A stretch of DNA of 64,000 nt, taken from contig JAUZRN010000006.1 in the NCBI GenBank assembly GCA_030950375.1, forward strand, positions 60,375 to 124,374, in the 5' to 3' direction. The stretch's first letter is position 1; each line of letters starts with the position of its first letter. Source of the DNA: Rhodothermus sp. GTDB taxonomy: Bacteria; Bacteroidota; Rhodothermia; Rhodothermales; Rhodothermaceae. This document shows positions 9,345 to 17,256 of this stretch, piece by piece. The position numbers were made by a program, and so were the translations under genes. The notes beneath the pieces were generated by a model that did not search any database, had not been told where the DNA came from, and was given only the letters and a program-made list of their open reading frames with translations.

Positions 9345-9953
9345 CTATTTTAGTCCCAGATGTTCGAGCACTTCATCCGGGCAACCTTTCCATTCGGCCA
9401 CAGCCGTATTGCCCATGTACTGTAAGTCTTCCAGGCCCATCTTGCTCGACCAGAAGCCTGAGGCCACCAGATCACGTAAGCTGTTAAAAAAGGCAACCCC
9501 GGGCGCCATCTCAGGGGGCGCCACCTCTGGATAGGCAATCAGATCGAGCATCTCCTGCTGCTGGCTCCGGCTACACGCAACAAACGGAGTCCCGTAGCGT
9601 CGCAGGCACTGATAATCGAGCCAGGCCAGCCCCCCTCGAATAGCCGTCTGCCGCTGTTCCAATCCCGGGATAAGCGGATCGCTCATGATAAAGTCGATAA
9701 AGGCCGGCACACCGGCCTCACTGGCACTACCCGAGCGTTCGTCTGCTGGAATGATCCAGTCGGCCAACACCGTAACGGTTCGGTACTCATGTTCAGTGAA
9801 AAACCGTGGCCGGTAATCGGGACCCGGCTGCGTCTGGCCTCGCCGCTGCTGTACCTGTCGGACTTCCTCCGGGCGGCATCCGAAACTGAACGTCGGCGCC
9901 GCTGCCATCAGCGCCAGCAGCTTGAGCGCATCGCGCCGGTTGAGCTCGCTCAT
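9345..9953 (-). CDS. gluconate 2-dehydrogenase subunit 3-like protein (Tat lipoprotein)
   Basis: This 202-residue protein begins MSELNRRDALKLLALMAAAP and has a Cys at residue 26, a twin-arginine signal with a possible lipobox. The rest fits the gluconate 2-dehydrogenase subunit 3 family: EYRTVTVLADWIIPADERSG followed by VPAFIDFIMSD. In known enzymes this small subunit accompanies an FAD-containing GMC dehydrogenase at the outer face of the inner membrane. Here the GMC gene lies directly upstream and overlaps by four bases (ATGA), so the pair almost certainly forms one enzyme, with the Tat signal exporting both. Confidence 0.85.
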   Translation of the reverse strand: MSELNRRDALKLLALMAAAPTFSFGCRPEEVRQVQQRRGQTQPGPDYRPRFFTEHEYRTVTVLADWIIPADERSGSASEAGVPAFIDFIMSDPLIPGLEQRQTAIRGGLAWLDYQCLRRYGTPFVACSRSQQQEMLDLIAYPEVAPPEMAPGVAFFNSLRDLVASGFWSSKMGLEDLQYMGNTAVAEWKGCPDEVLEHLGLK

Positions 9954-11686
9954 AGATTCCCCTGTTTGCGCTGTTCGATAATGTATTCCGCCGTACGCCA
10001 GGCCAGTGCCAGGATCGTCCAGGTCGGATTTTTATGCGGCATCGACACGAACGGCCCAGCATCCACCACGAACAGGTTGGGCACGTCGTGCGCCTGACAG
10101 AACGGGTTCAGCACCGAGGTCTTCGGGTCGCGTCCCATGCGCGTGGTGCCCGCTTCATGGATAATCTCGCCTGGTTTCGTGATGCCATAGCCACGCTCAG
10201 GGCCAGGCATCTCGTCGAGCGGCTCGCCCCCCATGGCCCGGATGATCTCCCGGGCCGTCTCCTGCATGTGCCGCACCTGACGAATCTCCTCATCGCTCCA
10301 CTTCACGTGAAAGCGCAGCACCGGGATGCCGTAGCGATCCACCACGTTCGGATCGACCGTGCAGTAATTTTCGTATCGGGCAATCATCTCGCCCCGTCCC
10401 GAAAAGCCCACAATCGCACCGTAGAGCTGGCGATAGTCTTCTTTGAGTTGCAGCCCGTAGCCCCCACCGCCTTTCGGACGGGGCTGCCCGTCAGGACCGG
10501 GCAATCGCCCGTTGAGCCGGTGGATACCGGCTCCAAACCCATAGCCCGGCATCCGACGCCCACCCCACACCTCCAGGTGATACCCACGCGGGAAATCCAG
10601 CTTCTGGTTATAGGCCCACCAGGGAATATAGATATGCATACCGCCGACACCGTCCTCGTTATGCGGCAGATTCTTGACCAACGCCGGAATAAAGCCGGCG
10701 ACGCTGGTCCCTGTCGAATCCATCAGGTAGCGGCCCACCAGCCCGCTCGAATTCGCCAGTCCATTCTCATAACGAGGGCCGCGCGAATTGAGCAGCAGCC
10801 GGGCCGTCTCACAAGCACTGGCCCCCAGCACAACGATCCGTGCCCGTACCTGTCGTTCCTGCATCGTTGTTTTGTCGATATAGGAAACACCCCGTGCCCG
10901 GAGGTTTTCGTCCACCAGAATCTCCCGCGCCATAGCGTTCGGGATGATGGTCAACTTTCCCGTCTCCAGCGCGGGGGGAAGCAGCACGTAACTCGAAGCA
11001 AAATTCGCCCGCACCGTGCATCCCCGGTTGCACTGCGAGCAGTAATGGCAGGCGGGACGCCCGTTGAGCGGTCGCGTCAGGATCGACAGGCGCGAGGCCA
11101 GCACCGGAATGCCCAGCCGCTCACAGGCTCGGGCTACCAGCAGTTCATAGCAACGTGGCCGGGGCGGCGGCAAAAAAATGCCGTCCGGTTCGTTGTAAAA
11201 GTTGTCCCTCGAGCCAAAGACACCGATCAGCCGATCCACCTTGTCGTAATAGGGAGCCAGATCTTCATAACCAATGGGCCAGTCGTCGCCATAGCCATCG
11301 CGGCTTTTGCCCTTGAAATCGTCCGGGCCAAAACGCAGCGAGATACGCCCCCAGTGGTTCGTGCGTCCACCCAGCATCCGCGCCCGAAACCACATCCAGT
11401 CGGTTCCCCTGTCTTTCAGATAAGGCTCTCCGGGAATTTCCCAACCGCCGTAGCAGGCGTCAAATTCACCAAAAGGGCGTTCGGTCGTCGAAGCGCCTCG
11501 CCGGGGAGACTCATAGTTCCAGGTAAACATCGCTCCATCACGGGCCACATCCCACATGGGTCCCGCTTCCAGCATCACCACATGCGCCCCGGCCCGGGTC
11601 AACACATAGGCGGCCATTCCACCACCTGCCCCGGATCCGATAATGCACACATCGTACTCGGGCGCCCGTGCAAGCAACTGAGCCAT
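9950..11686 (-). CDS. GMC-family FAD oxidoreductase, probable sugar/polyol dehydrogenase subunit
   Basis: The 578-residue flavoprotein has an N-terminal FAD dinucleotide fold (CIIGSGAGGGMAAYVLTRAG, residues 14-33, with Glu40 for the ribose). The middle is substrate-binding and contains a Cys-rich segment, HYCSQCNRGCTVR. The C-terminal GMC motif is VVDAGPFVSMPHKNPTWTI. It lacks its own signal peptide and probably rides with the Tat-bearing subunit 3 encoded next. Its start is divergent from nagB, with a LacI-type palindrome in the 194-base gap. The substrate is not shown by sequence; an aldose or amino-sugar derivative fits the neighbourhood. Confidence 0.88.
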   Translation of the reverse strand: MAQLLARAPEYDVCIIGSGAGGGMAAYVLTRAGAHVVMLEAGPMWDVARDGAMFTWNYESPRRGASTTERPFGEFDACYGGWEIPGEPYLKDRGTDWMWFRARMLGGRTNHWGRISLRFGPDDFKGKSRDGYGDDWPIGYEDLAPYYDKVDRLIGVFGSRDNFYNEPDGIFLPPPRPRCYELLVARACERLGIPVLASRLSILTRPLNGRPACHYCSQCNRGCTVRANFASSYVLLPPALETGKLTIIPNAMAREILVDENLRARGVSYIDKTTMQERQVRARIVVLGASACETARLLLNSRGPRYENGLANSSGLVGRYLMDSTGTSVAGFIPALVKNLPHNEDGVGGMHIYIPWWAYNQKLDFPRGYHLEVWGGRRMPGYGFGAGIHRLNGRLPGPDGQPRPKGGGGYGLQLKEDYRQLYGAIVGFSGRGEMIARYENYCTVDPNVVDRYGIPVLRFHVKWSDEEIRQVRHMQETAREIIRAMGGEPLDEMPGPERGYGITKPGEIIHEAGTTRMGRDPKTSVLNPFCQAHDVPNLFVVDAGPFVSMPHKNPTWTILALAWRTAEYIIEQRKQGNL

Positions 11687-11787
11687 AAGCTATGCACCGT
11701 GCTGCTTCTTTCAAACAATGGTTAACCCTCTGTGAAGTATAGGTGCACGCAGGCTCAGACTCAAGCCCACCTGTCGTCTTCCTTGCA

Positions 11788-11807
11788 TTTTGGAACCGGT
11801 CCCCAAA
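11788..11807. promoter_or_regulatory. CCGG-centred palindrome, candidate LacI-family operator
   Basis: The sequence TTTTGGAACCGGTCCCCAAA is symmetric at 8 of 10 base pairs around the central C|G, the layout of LacI-family operators. It lies between the divergent GMC/lacI operon and the nagB operon. Close relatives occur before susC at 17109 and 17141. Function is inferred from symmetry and recurrence. Confidence 0.5.
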
Positions 11808-11880
11808 TACTAAACCTCTTGCGTTCGGCGGCTTTAGTGCCAGATTATAGGAAAAGCACCCTAACGAAATACCGGTAACC

Positions 11881-13809
11881 ATGTCGGTAAACGCCGCAAT
11901 GCCACCGTCTATTATTGCTCCTCCTCCAGCAACCGCAGGGACTTTGCGCGAACGCGTACCCGTACGCATCTTCGACAATCCGGCTCAGTTAGCCCGCGAA
12001 GTAGCTCGGCGTATTGCCACCCTGATCCGGGAGCGCCAGACCGAAGGACGCCCGCTGGTGCTGGGCCTACCTACAGGCTCTACACCCATTGGGGTTTACC
12101 AGGAACTTATCCGTATGCATCGGGAAGAAGGGCTTGACTTTTCCCATGTAATCACCTTCAACCTTGATGAATACTACCCCATGCAACCGGATAGCCTGCA
12201 GAGCTACCACCGGTTCATGCGGGAAAACCTGTTTGACCACATCAACATTCCGCCCGAAAACATTCACATTCCGCGCGGAGACATTCCACCGGCAGAGGTA
12301 GAAGCGTACTGCCAGACATACGAAGCGGAAATTCGCAAGGCAGGCGGTCTGGATCTGGTACTCCTGGGCATTGGCCGCAGCGGACACATCGGTTTCAACG
12401 AGCCGGGCTCGGGCCCTGAAACGCGCACCCGGCTGGTGGTGCTTGACGAAATTACGCGCAAAGATGCCGCCAGCGACTTCTTCGGCGAGGAAAACGTACC
12501 GCGCCATGCGATTACCATGGGCATCGGGACAATCCTCGAAGCCCGCGAAATCATTCTGATGGCTACCGGCGAACACAAAGCGCCCATTGTGCGCCGGGCT
12601 GTCGAGGAGCCGCCCGATCGGCAGGTGCCGGCCAGCTATCTACAAACGCACCCGAATGCAACATTCTACCTGGACCGCGCCGCTGCCAGCGAGCTCACGC
12701 GCGAAAAAACGCCCTGGCTGGTACGTGAAGTTGTCTGGGATAAACCCATGGCCAAACGGGCCATCATCTGGCTTTCTGAAACACTCGGCAAAGCCATCCT
12801 GAAGCTGGAAGCTGCCGACTTCTATCGCAATCACCTGCACAGCCTCGTGCATGCCTATCCCGACGTCGATGCGCTCTGCCTGGAAATCTTCGAAGACTTG
12901 CGCCAGCGTATCATCTATCCGCATCAGCTTTTCAAGCAGCAACGCGTGATCGTCTTCAGTCCTCACCCGGACGACGACGTCATCTCGATGGGGGGCATGC
13001 TTGATAAGCTGGTAGCCAACCAGAACGAAGTGATTGTCGCCTACATGACAAACGGCTCGGTGGCGGTCTTTGATGCCGACGTGCGGCGCTACCTGCGCTT
13101 TGTTGAACTGAGCTACGACATTCTGGGGCTGAAAGGCGAAGCGCTGGAACGCTTCCACCAGCGTCAACAGGAAATCCTGGACTTTTTTACCCGCAAAAAA
13201 CCGGGCCAGGTCGATCTGGAAGTAATCCAGAAACTCAAGGCCCACATTCGCTATGCCGAAGCTGTGGCTGCCATTGAGGTGGTCGGGCTGTCGGCTGAGC
13301 ATGCCCGCTTTCTGGATATGCCCTTCTACAAGACGGGCACAGTGCGCAAAGATCCTATTAGCGAAGCCGACATTCACATCGTGCATGACCTGCTCGAAGA
13401 GATTCGGCCGCAGCATATCTTTGTAGCAGGCGACCTGTCGGATCCACACGGCACCCATCGGATGTGCTACACAGCCATTCAGCAGGCACTCCAGCGCTAC
13501 CATCACGCACACCCTCGCGACGAATGGCCGCTGGTATGGCTCTACCGAGGCGCCTGGCAAGAATGGGAAGTGCACCAGGCCGACGTCTTTCTCCCTATGT
13601 CCAAAGCAGACCTCGACCGCAAGATTGAGGCCATCTTCAAGCATGAGAGCCAGAAAGACCGGGCCATGTTTCCAGGCGCTTATGACGATCGAGAGTTCTG
13701 GCAGCGTGCCCGCGACCGCAACCGGAACACGGCCGAAACGCTCAACCGCCTTGGGCTCCCCGAGTTTTATGCCGCCGAAGCCTTTGTCACCTGCTATGAA
13801 ATGCCCTGA
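11881..13809 (+). CDS. nagB: glucosamine-6-phosphate deaminase-like / LmbE deacetylase-like fusion
   Basis: The 642 residues carry two domains. Residues 25-290 are NagB-like, with the phosphate loop LGLPTGSTPIGVYQ, FNLDEYYP (Asp96) and GIGRSGHIGFNEP (His169, Glu174). Residues 350-640 are a PIG-L/LmbE zinc de-N-acetylase domain with SPHPDDDV (362-366) and DPHGTHR (521-527). This fusion is common in Bacteroidota. The NagB half has Ser167 where E. coli NagB has catalytic Asp141, so deaminase activity is uncertain. ATG 11881 follows a 194-base gap holding the operator-like palindrome. It leads an operon with a CBM9-like and a GHL10-like gene. Confidence 0.9.
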   Translation: MSVNAAMPPSIIAPPPATAGTLRERVPVRIFDNPAQLAREVARRIATLIRERQTEGRPLVLGLPTGSTPIGVYQELIRMHREEGLDFSHVITFNLDEYYPMQPDSLQSYHRFMRENLFDHINIPPENIHIPRGDIPPAEVEAYCQTYEAEIRKAGGLDLVLLGIGRSGHIGFNEPGSGPETRTRLVVLDEITRKDAASDFFGEENVPRHAITMGIGTILEAREIILMATGEHKAPIVRRAVEEPPDRQVPASYLQTHPNATFYLDRAAASELTREKTPWLVREVVWDKPMAKRAIIWLSETLGKAILKLEAADFYRNHLHSLVHAYPDVDALCLEIFEDLRQRIIYPHQLFKQQRVIVFSPHPDDDVISMGGMLDKLVANQNEVIVAYMTNGSVAVFDADVRRYLRFVELSYDILGLKGEALERFHQRQQEILDFFTRKKPGQVDLEVIQKLKAHIRYAEAVAAIEVVGLSAEHARFLDMPFYKTGTVRKDPISEADIHIVHDLLEEIRPQHIFVAGDLSDPHGTHRMCYTAIQQALQRYHHAHPRDEWPLVWLYRGAWQEWEVHQADVFLPMSKADLDRKIEAIFKHESQKDRAMFPGAYDDREFWQRARDRNRNTAETLNRLGLPEFYAAEAFVTCYEMP

Positions 13810-14938
13810 GTGTAGGAGCCAGACCGGCGGCCTGCTTGTCGCCACGCTGAGCTTCCTCCGGCTGCTTCTGGATGCAACGTCGGCGAACGGGCAGCCGGTC
13901 ATGGCTCCGGATTCGCTGCTTCCTTTCGCCCCGCGTACTTACGTCTGCTATCGCAGCGAACACCCGCTGCATGTTGATGGCCAGCTCGACGAACCTGCCT
14001 GGCAGGCCGTCCCCTGGAGTGAACCGTTTGTGGACATCGAAGGCCCGCACCGTCCACCCCCTGCCTACCACACACGGGTCAAATTGCTCTGGGACGACAC
14101 CTACCTGTACATCGGTGCCGAATTGGAAGAACCCCACCTGTGGGCCACGCTCACCCGACGGGATACCGTCATCTTCTACGATAATGACTTTGAAGTTTTT
14201 ATCGACCCGGACGGCGACACCCACGCCTACTACGAGTTGGAGATTAATGCACGGGGGACTGTCTGGGACCTGCTGTTGCTCAAACCTTATCGGGACGGTG
14301 GTCCAGCGCTGGATGCCTGGGATATCCGGGGACTGAAGGCAGCCGTGGCCCTCGATGGCACGCTGAACGATCCATCCGATACGGACCGGGGCTGGACCAT
14401 CGAACTGGCACTGCCCTGGTCCATACTCGAAGAAGCGGCACCCGAAGGTCGTCCTCCCCGCCCGGGCGAACAGTGGCGTATCAACTTCTCCCGCGTGCAA
14501 TGGCCGCTGGAGGTGATCGAGGGCCGCTACCGCAAGCGCCGCGACCCCGCAACCGGCCATCCCCTGCCGGCCTCGAACTGGGTCTGGTCGCCGCAGGGCG
14601 TTGTCAACATGCACCTGCCCGAACGATGGGGCTACGTGCAATTTTCGGGCTATGTGGCCGGTCAGGGAATCGAGCGCTTCCGCCCCGCGCCAGAAGAGCC
14701 GCTGCGCTGGCAACTTCGCCAGCTTTACTACCGTCAGCGCCTGTTTCGGGAGCGCCACGGCCGCTATGCCCGAACGCTCGACGAACTGGGCATCTCTGCT
14801 GCCCTCCGTCAACGTTATCGCCTGACGCTTCAGACGACCGAAAGTCTCTACGAAATCACCGCTACCCTGGCCGACAGCGTACGCCTGCATATTCGCGAAG
14901 ACGGACGTCTCTGGAAAACCCGACCGGACAATCCATGA
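13796..14938 (+). CDS. carbohydrate-binding family 9-like secreted protein
   Basis: The 380-residue product starts with a hydrophobic signal-like segment (GLLVATLSFLRLLLDATSAN), then a CBM9-like beta-sandwich (about residues 40-270). Typical elements are LHVDGQLDEPAWQAVPWSEP, VKLLWDDTYLYIGAELEEPH and NDFEVFIDPDGDTHAYYELE. The last 100 residues are arginine-rich and helical. There is no catalytic domain. ATG 13796 overlaps the nagB end by 14 bases, and its own stop overlaps the next start as ATGA, so it is translationally coupled in one operon. It probably binds a polysaccharide at the cell surface; the ligand is unknown. Confidence 0.8.
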   Translation: MKCPECRSQTGGLLVATLSFLRLLLDATSANGQPVMAPDSLLPFAPRTYVCYRSEHPLHVDGQLDEPAWQAVPWSEPFVDIEGPHRPPPAYHTRVKLLWDDTYLYIGAELEEPHLWATLTRRDTVIFYDNDFEVFIDPDGDTHAYYELEINARGTVWDLLLLKPYRDGGPALDAWDIRGLKAAVALDGTLNDPSDTDRGWTIELALPWSILEEAAPEGRPPRPGEQWRINFSRVQWPLEVIEGRYRKRRDPATGHPLPASNWVWSPQGVVNMHLPERWGYVQFSGYVAGQGIERFRPAPEEPLRWQLRQLYYRQRLFRERHGRYARTLDELGISAALRQRYRLTLQTTESLYEITATLADSVRLHIREDGRLWKTRPDNP

Positions 14939-16008
14939 CGCGCAGGGACTTTCTCCAGCTGGCCGGTCTCGGACTGGCGGCATGGTCCATCGGGTGCCAG
15001 CCACCCCCCTCCGTTTCTCGCCATAAACACTGGGCCTGGATGGGGGCTAACGTGGGCCGCGACGACGAAGCCCGCCGCACCTTCGCCCGCTTGAAAGCCA
15101 GTGGCATCGAAGCCCTGTTGCTCCACGAAAACCGCGAAGAAGGACCAGCCTTCTACGAGCGGCTGGCTCCACTTGCCCGGGCCGAAGGGCTCGAGCTACA
15201 CGCCTGGATCCCCACCATGATGCGGCCTGAACTGCTTGAAACCCATCCCGACTGGTACGCCGTCAACCGCGAAGGCGTCTCGACCGCCGAAAAGCCTCCG
15301 TATGTCGATTACTACCGCTTTCTTTCTCCCTGTGTCCCCGATGTGCGGGCTTACCTGGCCAACTACTACGACCGCATGGCCCAGGTTGATGGTCTGGCCG
15401 GCCTACACCTGGACTATATCCGCTTTCCGGATGTAATCCTACCGATTACGCTTCAGCCAAAGTACGGCCTGGTGCAGGACCGGGAGTATCCTGCTTTCGA
15501 CTACGGTTACCACCCTGCCTGCCGGGACCAGTTCAAGGCACAGACCGGCATCGACCCCCTCGAGCTGGAAGATCCACCGACTAATGCGGCCTGGCAGCAA
15601 TTTCGCTATGATCAGATCACAGCAGTTGTGCATCAGATCGCCGAGCGCGTCCAGGCACGCGGCAAGCTGCTGACTGCCGCCGTCTTCCCCACTCCGGAGA
15701 TTGCCCGAACGCTCGTACGCCAGGACTGGCGGCATTGGCCGCTCGACGCCGTCATGCCCATGATCTATCACAACTTCTATGACCGACCTGTTACCTGGAT
15801 TGAGACGGCCACCCGCGAAGGCGTCGCCGCCCTGCACGGCCGCATACCACTCTACAGCGGGCTGTTCGTACCAGCGCTGAGTCCGGACGAGCTGGATCAG
15901 GCCATCACCTATGCCCTGGCCGGTGGCGCTTCGGGCATCTCGCTCTTCAATGTGGAATCCCTGACCGATGGACACTGGAACGTGCTGAAAGCTCGCCTGG
16001 CCGGCTAA
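14935..16008 (+). CDS. putative glycoside hydrolase (GHL10-like), Tat lipoprotein
   Basis: This 357-residue protein opens MTRRDFLQLAGLGLAAWSIG with Cys21 directly after, a twin-arginine signal with lipobox. The body is a TIM-barrel like the glycosyl-hydrolase-like GHL10 group. Signs are LELHAWIPTMMRP, a GLAGLHLDYIRFPD strand with acidic residues at the barrel end, and LDAVMPMIYHNFYD. The start overlaps the preceding stop (ATGA at 14935), and the stop overlaps that of the convergent kinase by four bases. It should act outside the cytoplasm on an oligo- or polysaccharide; the linkage cannot be told from sequence. Confidence 0.8.
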   Translation: MTRRDFLQLAGLGLAAWSIGCQPPPSVSRHKHWAWMGANVGRDDEARRTFARLKASGIEALLLHENREEGPAFYERLAPLARAEGLELHAWIPTMMRPELLETHPDWYAVNREGVSTAEKPPYVDYYRFLSPCVPDVRAYLANYYDRMAQVDGLAGLHLDYIRFPDVILPITLQPKYGLVQDREYPAFDYGYHPACRDQFKAQTGIDPLELEDPPTNAAWQQFRYDQITAVVHQIAERVQARGKLLTAAVFPTPEIARTLVRQDWRHWPLDAVMPMIYHNFYDRPVTWIETATREGVAALHGRIPLYSGLFVPALSPDELDQAITYALAGGASGISLFNVESLTDGHWNVLKARLAG

Positions 16009-16955
16009 GCGTGCTCCGAACCGACGTTGGCCACCAGCTGGTACCGGGCCATACGCAGTGCCCCTTCGACCGGCCGCCGCCGCTGCACTTCAATGGACCA
16101 GTCCGGCCAGCGTCGAGCGAGCTGCTGCTGCAGACGGGCCACGTAGAAGGGCTCATTCATCAAACCACCCGCCAGCGCTATGCGGGGGGCTACGGTATTA
16201 CCCAGCCGGTCCAGAAGCCAGCCGACCTGTGTTACCAGCTGCGTTATCTGATCTTCCACGATGCGTTGCGCTACCGGATCGCCCGTGCGTGCGGCTTCCA
16301 GCACAACCGGCGCAAATTCCTGCAACGACCAGCGTTCCTGGTAAACCCGGTGGATGATAGCGTCACGTGCGAATAGCTGAAAGCGCTCGGCCAGCATCGC
16401 TCGCAGACACGTGTCTGGACCACCGTCCAGGGCTTGTGCCACCGCCTGCAACCCAGCGCGAGCGATCGCAAAGCCACTTCCTTCGTCCCCCAGCAAATAA
16501 CCCCAGCCACCAGCCACCTCAATCTGCCCCCGACGCGTGCGTGCCAGAATGACCGACCCCGTACCTGCCACCACCACAACCCCGCTGGCTCCTTCAAAGG
16601 CGGCCTCCAGCGCAATCTCTGCATCATGTACCACCCGAACCAGCACCGTACGCCCCCCATCACCAAGCACCTGTTGCAGTCGCCGGGACAACAGCTCCTG
16701 GTCTTTGGAACGTCCACACCCGGCAATCCCTGCACACACCGAAAGCACGGACACCTCAGGAAAGTGCCGCAACGCCCGCTCGATCAGCTCCTGAAGTACT
16801 ACAACCGTCTGTTCAAAGCCCACCCGCTGCAGATTGGCACCCGGCCCCACCAACCGAAAGGGTGAATTCTGGGCCTCAGGACGCAGGGCCAGCAGCTCGG
16901 TTGACGAGCCACCCACATCCAGACCAATAAGCAAGGACGGCACGGAATAGTTCAT
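16005..16955 (-). CDS. N-acetylglucosamine kinase-like BadF/BadG-type ATPase
   Basis: The 316 residues form an actin-like ATPase fold. The phosphate-1 motif is LLIGLDVGGSSTELLAL (residues 8-24), phosphate-2 is GVVVVAGTGSVILAR, followed by GGWGYLLGDEGSGFAIAR, the signature of GlcNAc kinases in this superfamily. The adenosine motif is near RIALAGGLMNEPFY. It would phosphorylate an imported amino sugar, feeding the NagB-LmbE protein. The gene is divergent from susC, sharing a 301-base regulatory region that holds three CCGG-type sites. Other sugars are possible, but the neighbouring GH20 favours GlcNAc. Confidence 0.85.
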   Translation of the reverse strand: MNYSVPSLLIGLDVGGSSTELLALRPEAQNSPFRLVGPGANLQRVGFEQTVVVLQELIERALRHFPEVSVLSVCAGIAGCGRSKDQELLSRRLQQVLGDGGRTVLVRVVHDAEIALEAAFEGASGVVVVAGTGSVILARTRRGQIEVAGGWGYLLGDEGSGFAIARAGLQAVAQALDGGPDTCLRAMLAERFQLFARDAIIHRVYQERWSLQEFAPVVLEAARTGDPVAQRIVEDQITQLVTQVGWLLDRLGNTVAPRIALAGGLMNEPFYVARLQQQLARRWPDWSIEVQRRRPVEGALRMARYQLVANVGSEHA

Positions 16956-17108
16956 GTTTTAAGCGCGTAGCATCAGCCGGCGCCTTTTACTTCTTTTGCT
17001 ATCCCTGCGCTTCCGACCGACGCCTTACGGTTAACGAATTCATCAAAAAGAAAGATCGACCAAGCACGCTCGGCGCAAATAACACGCGGACGCCCCCTCC
17101 ATGCAACA

Positions 17109-17254
17109 TGGGACCGGTACCAAAATCACCATAGAAGGCCTGGAATCGGTCCCAAAACAAACAGCCACCTTGCCGGCCAATATGACCGGCTCCTATTATG
17201 AAAACCACATCAAGAATACACCTGCGCCACTTTTTCCAAACAACCGGTCCAAAG
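17109..17254. promoter_or_regulatory. three CCGG-type operator-like sites before susC
   Basis: Two copies, TGGGACCGGTACCAAAA (17109-17125) and TGGAATCGGTCCCAAAA (17141-17157), have centres 32 bases apart, about three helical turns. A third, partial copy, AACCGGTCCAAAG (17242-17254), lies just before the susC ATG. They share the pattern TGGNAYCGGTNCCAAAA with the site at 11788. The arrangement around the divergent kinase/susC start region suggests LacI-family binding, perhaps with looping. Confidence 0.5.
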
Positions 17255-17256
17255 CC

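Noticed and set aside
10034..11725. 563-codon open frame antisense to the GMC oxidoreductase
   Set aside because: It is His-, Arg- and Pro-rich with no domain, and lies opposite a gene with clear FAD and GMC motifs; a GC-rich shadow.
12640..13902. 420-codon frame antisense to the nagB-lmbE fusion
   Set aside because: The plus-strand frame holds all catalytic motifs of two families; the antisense product resembles nothing.
13787..15004. 405-codon frame antisense to the CBM9-like gene
   Set aside because: The plus-strand genes here overlap as a coupled operon with signal peptides and fold motifs; the antisense frame is a shadow.
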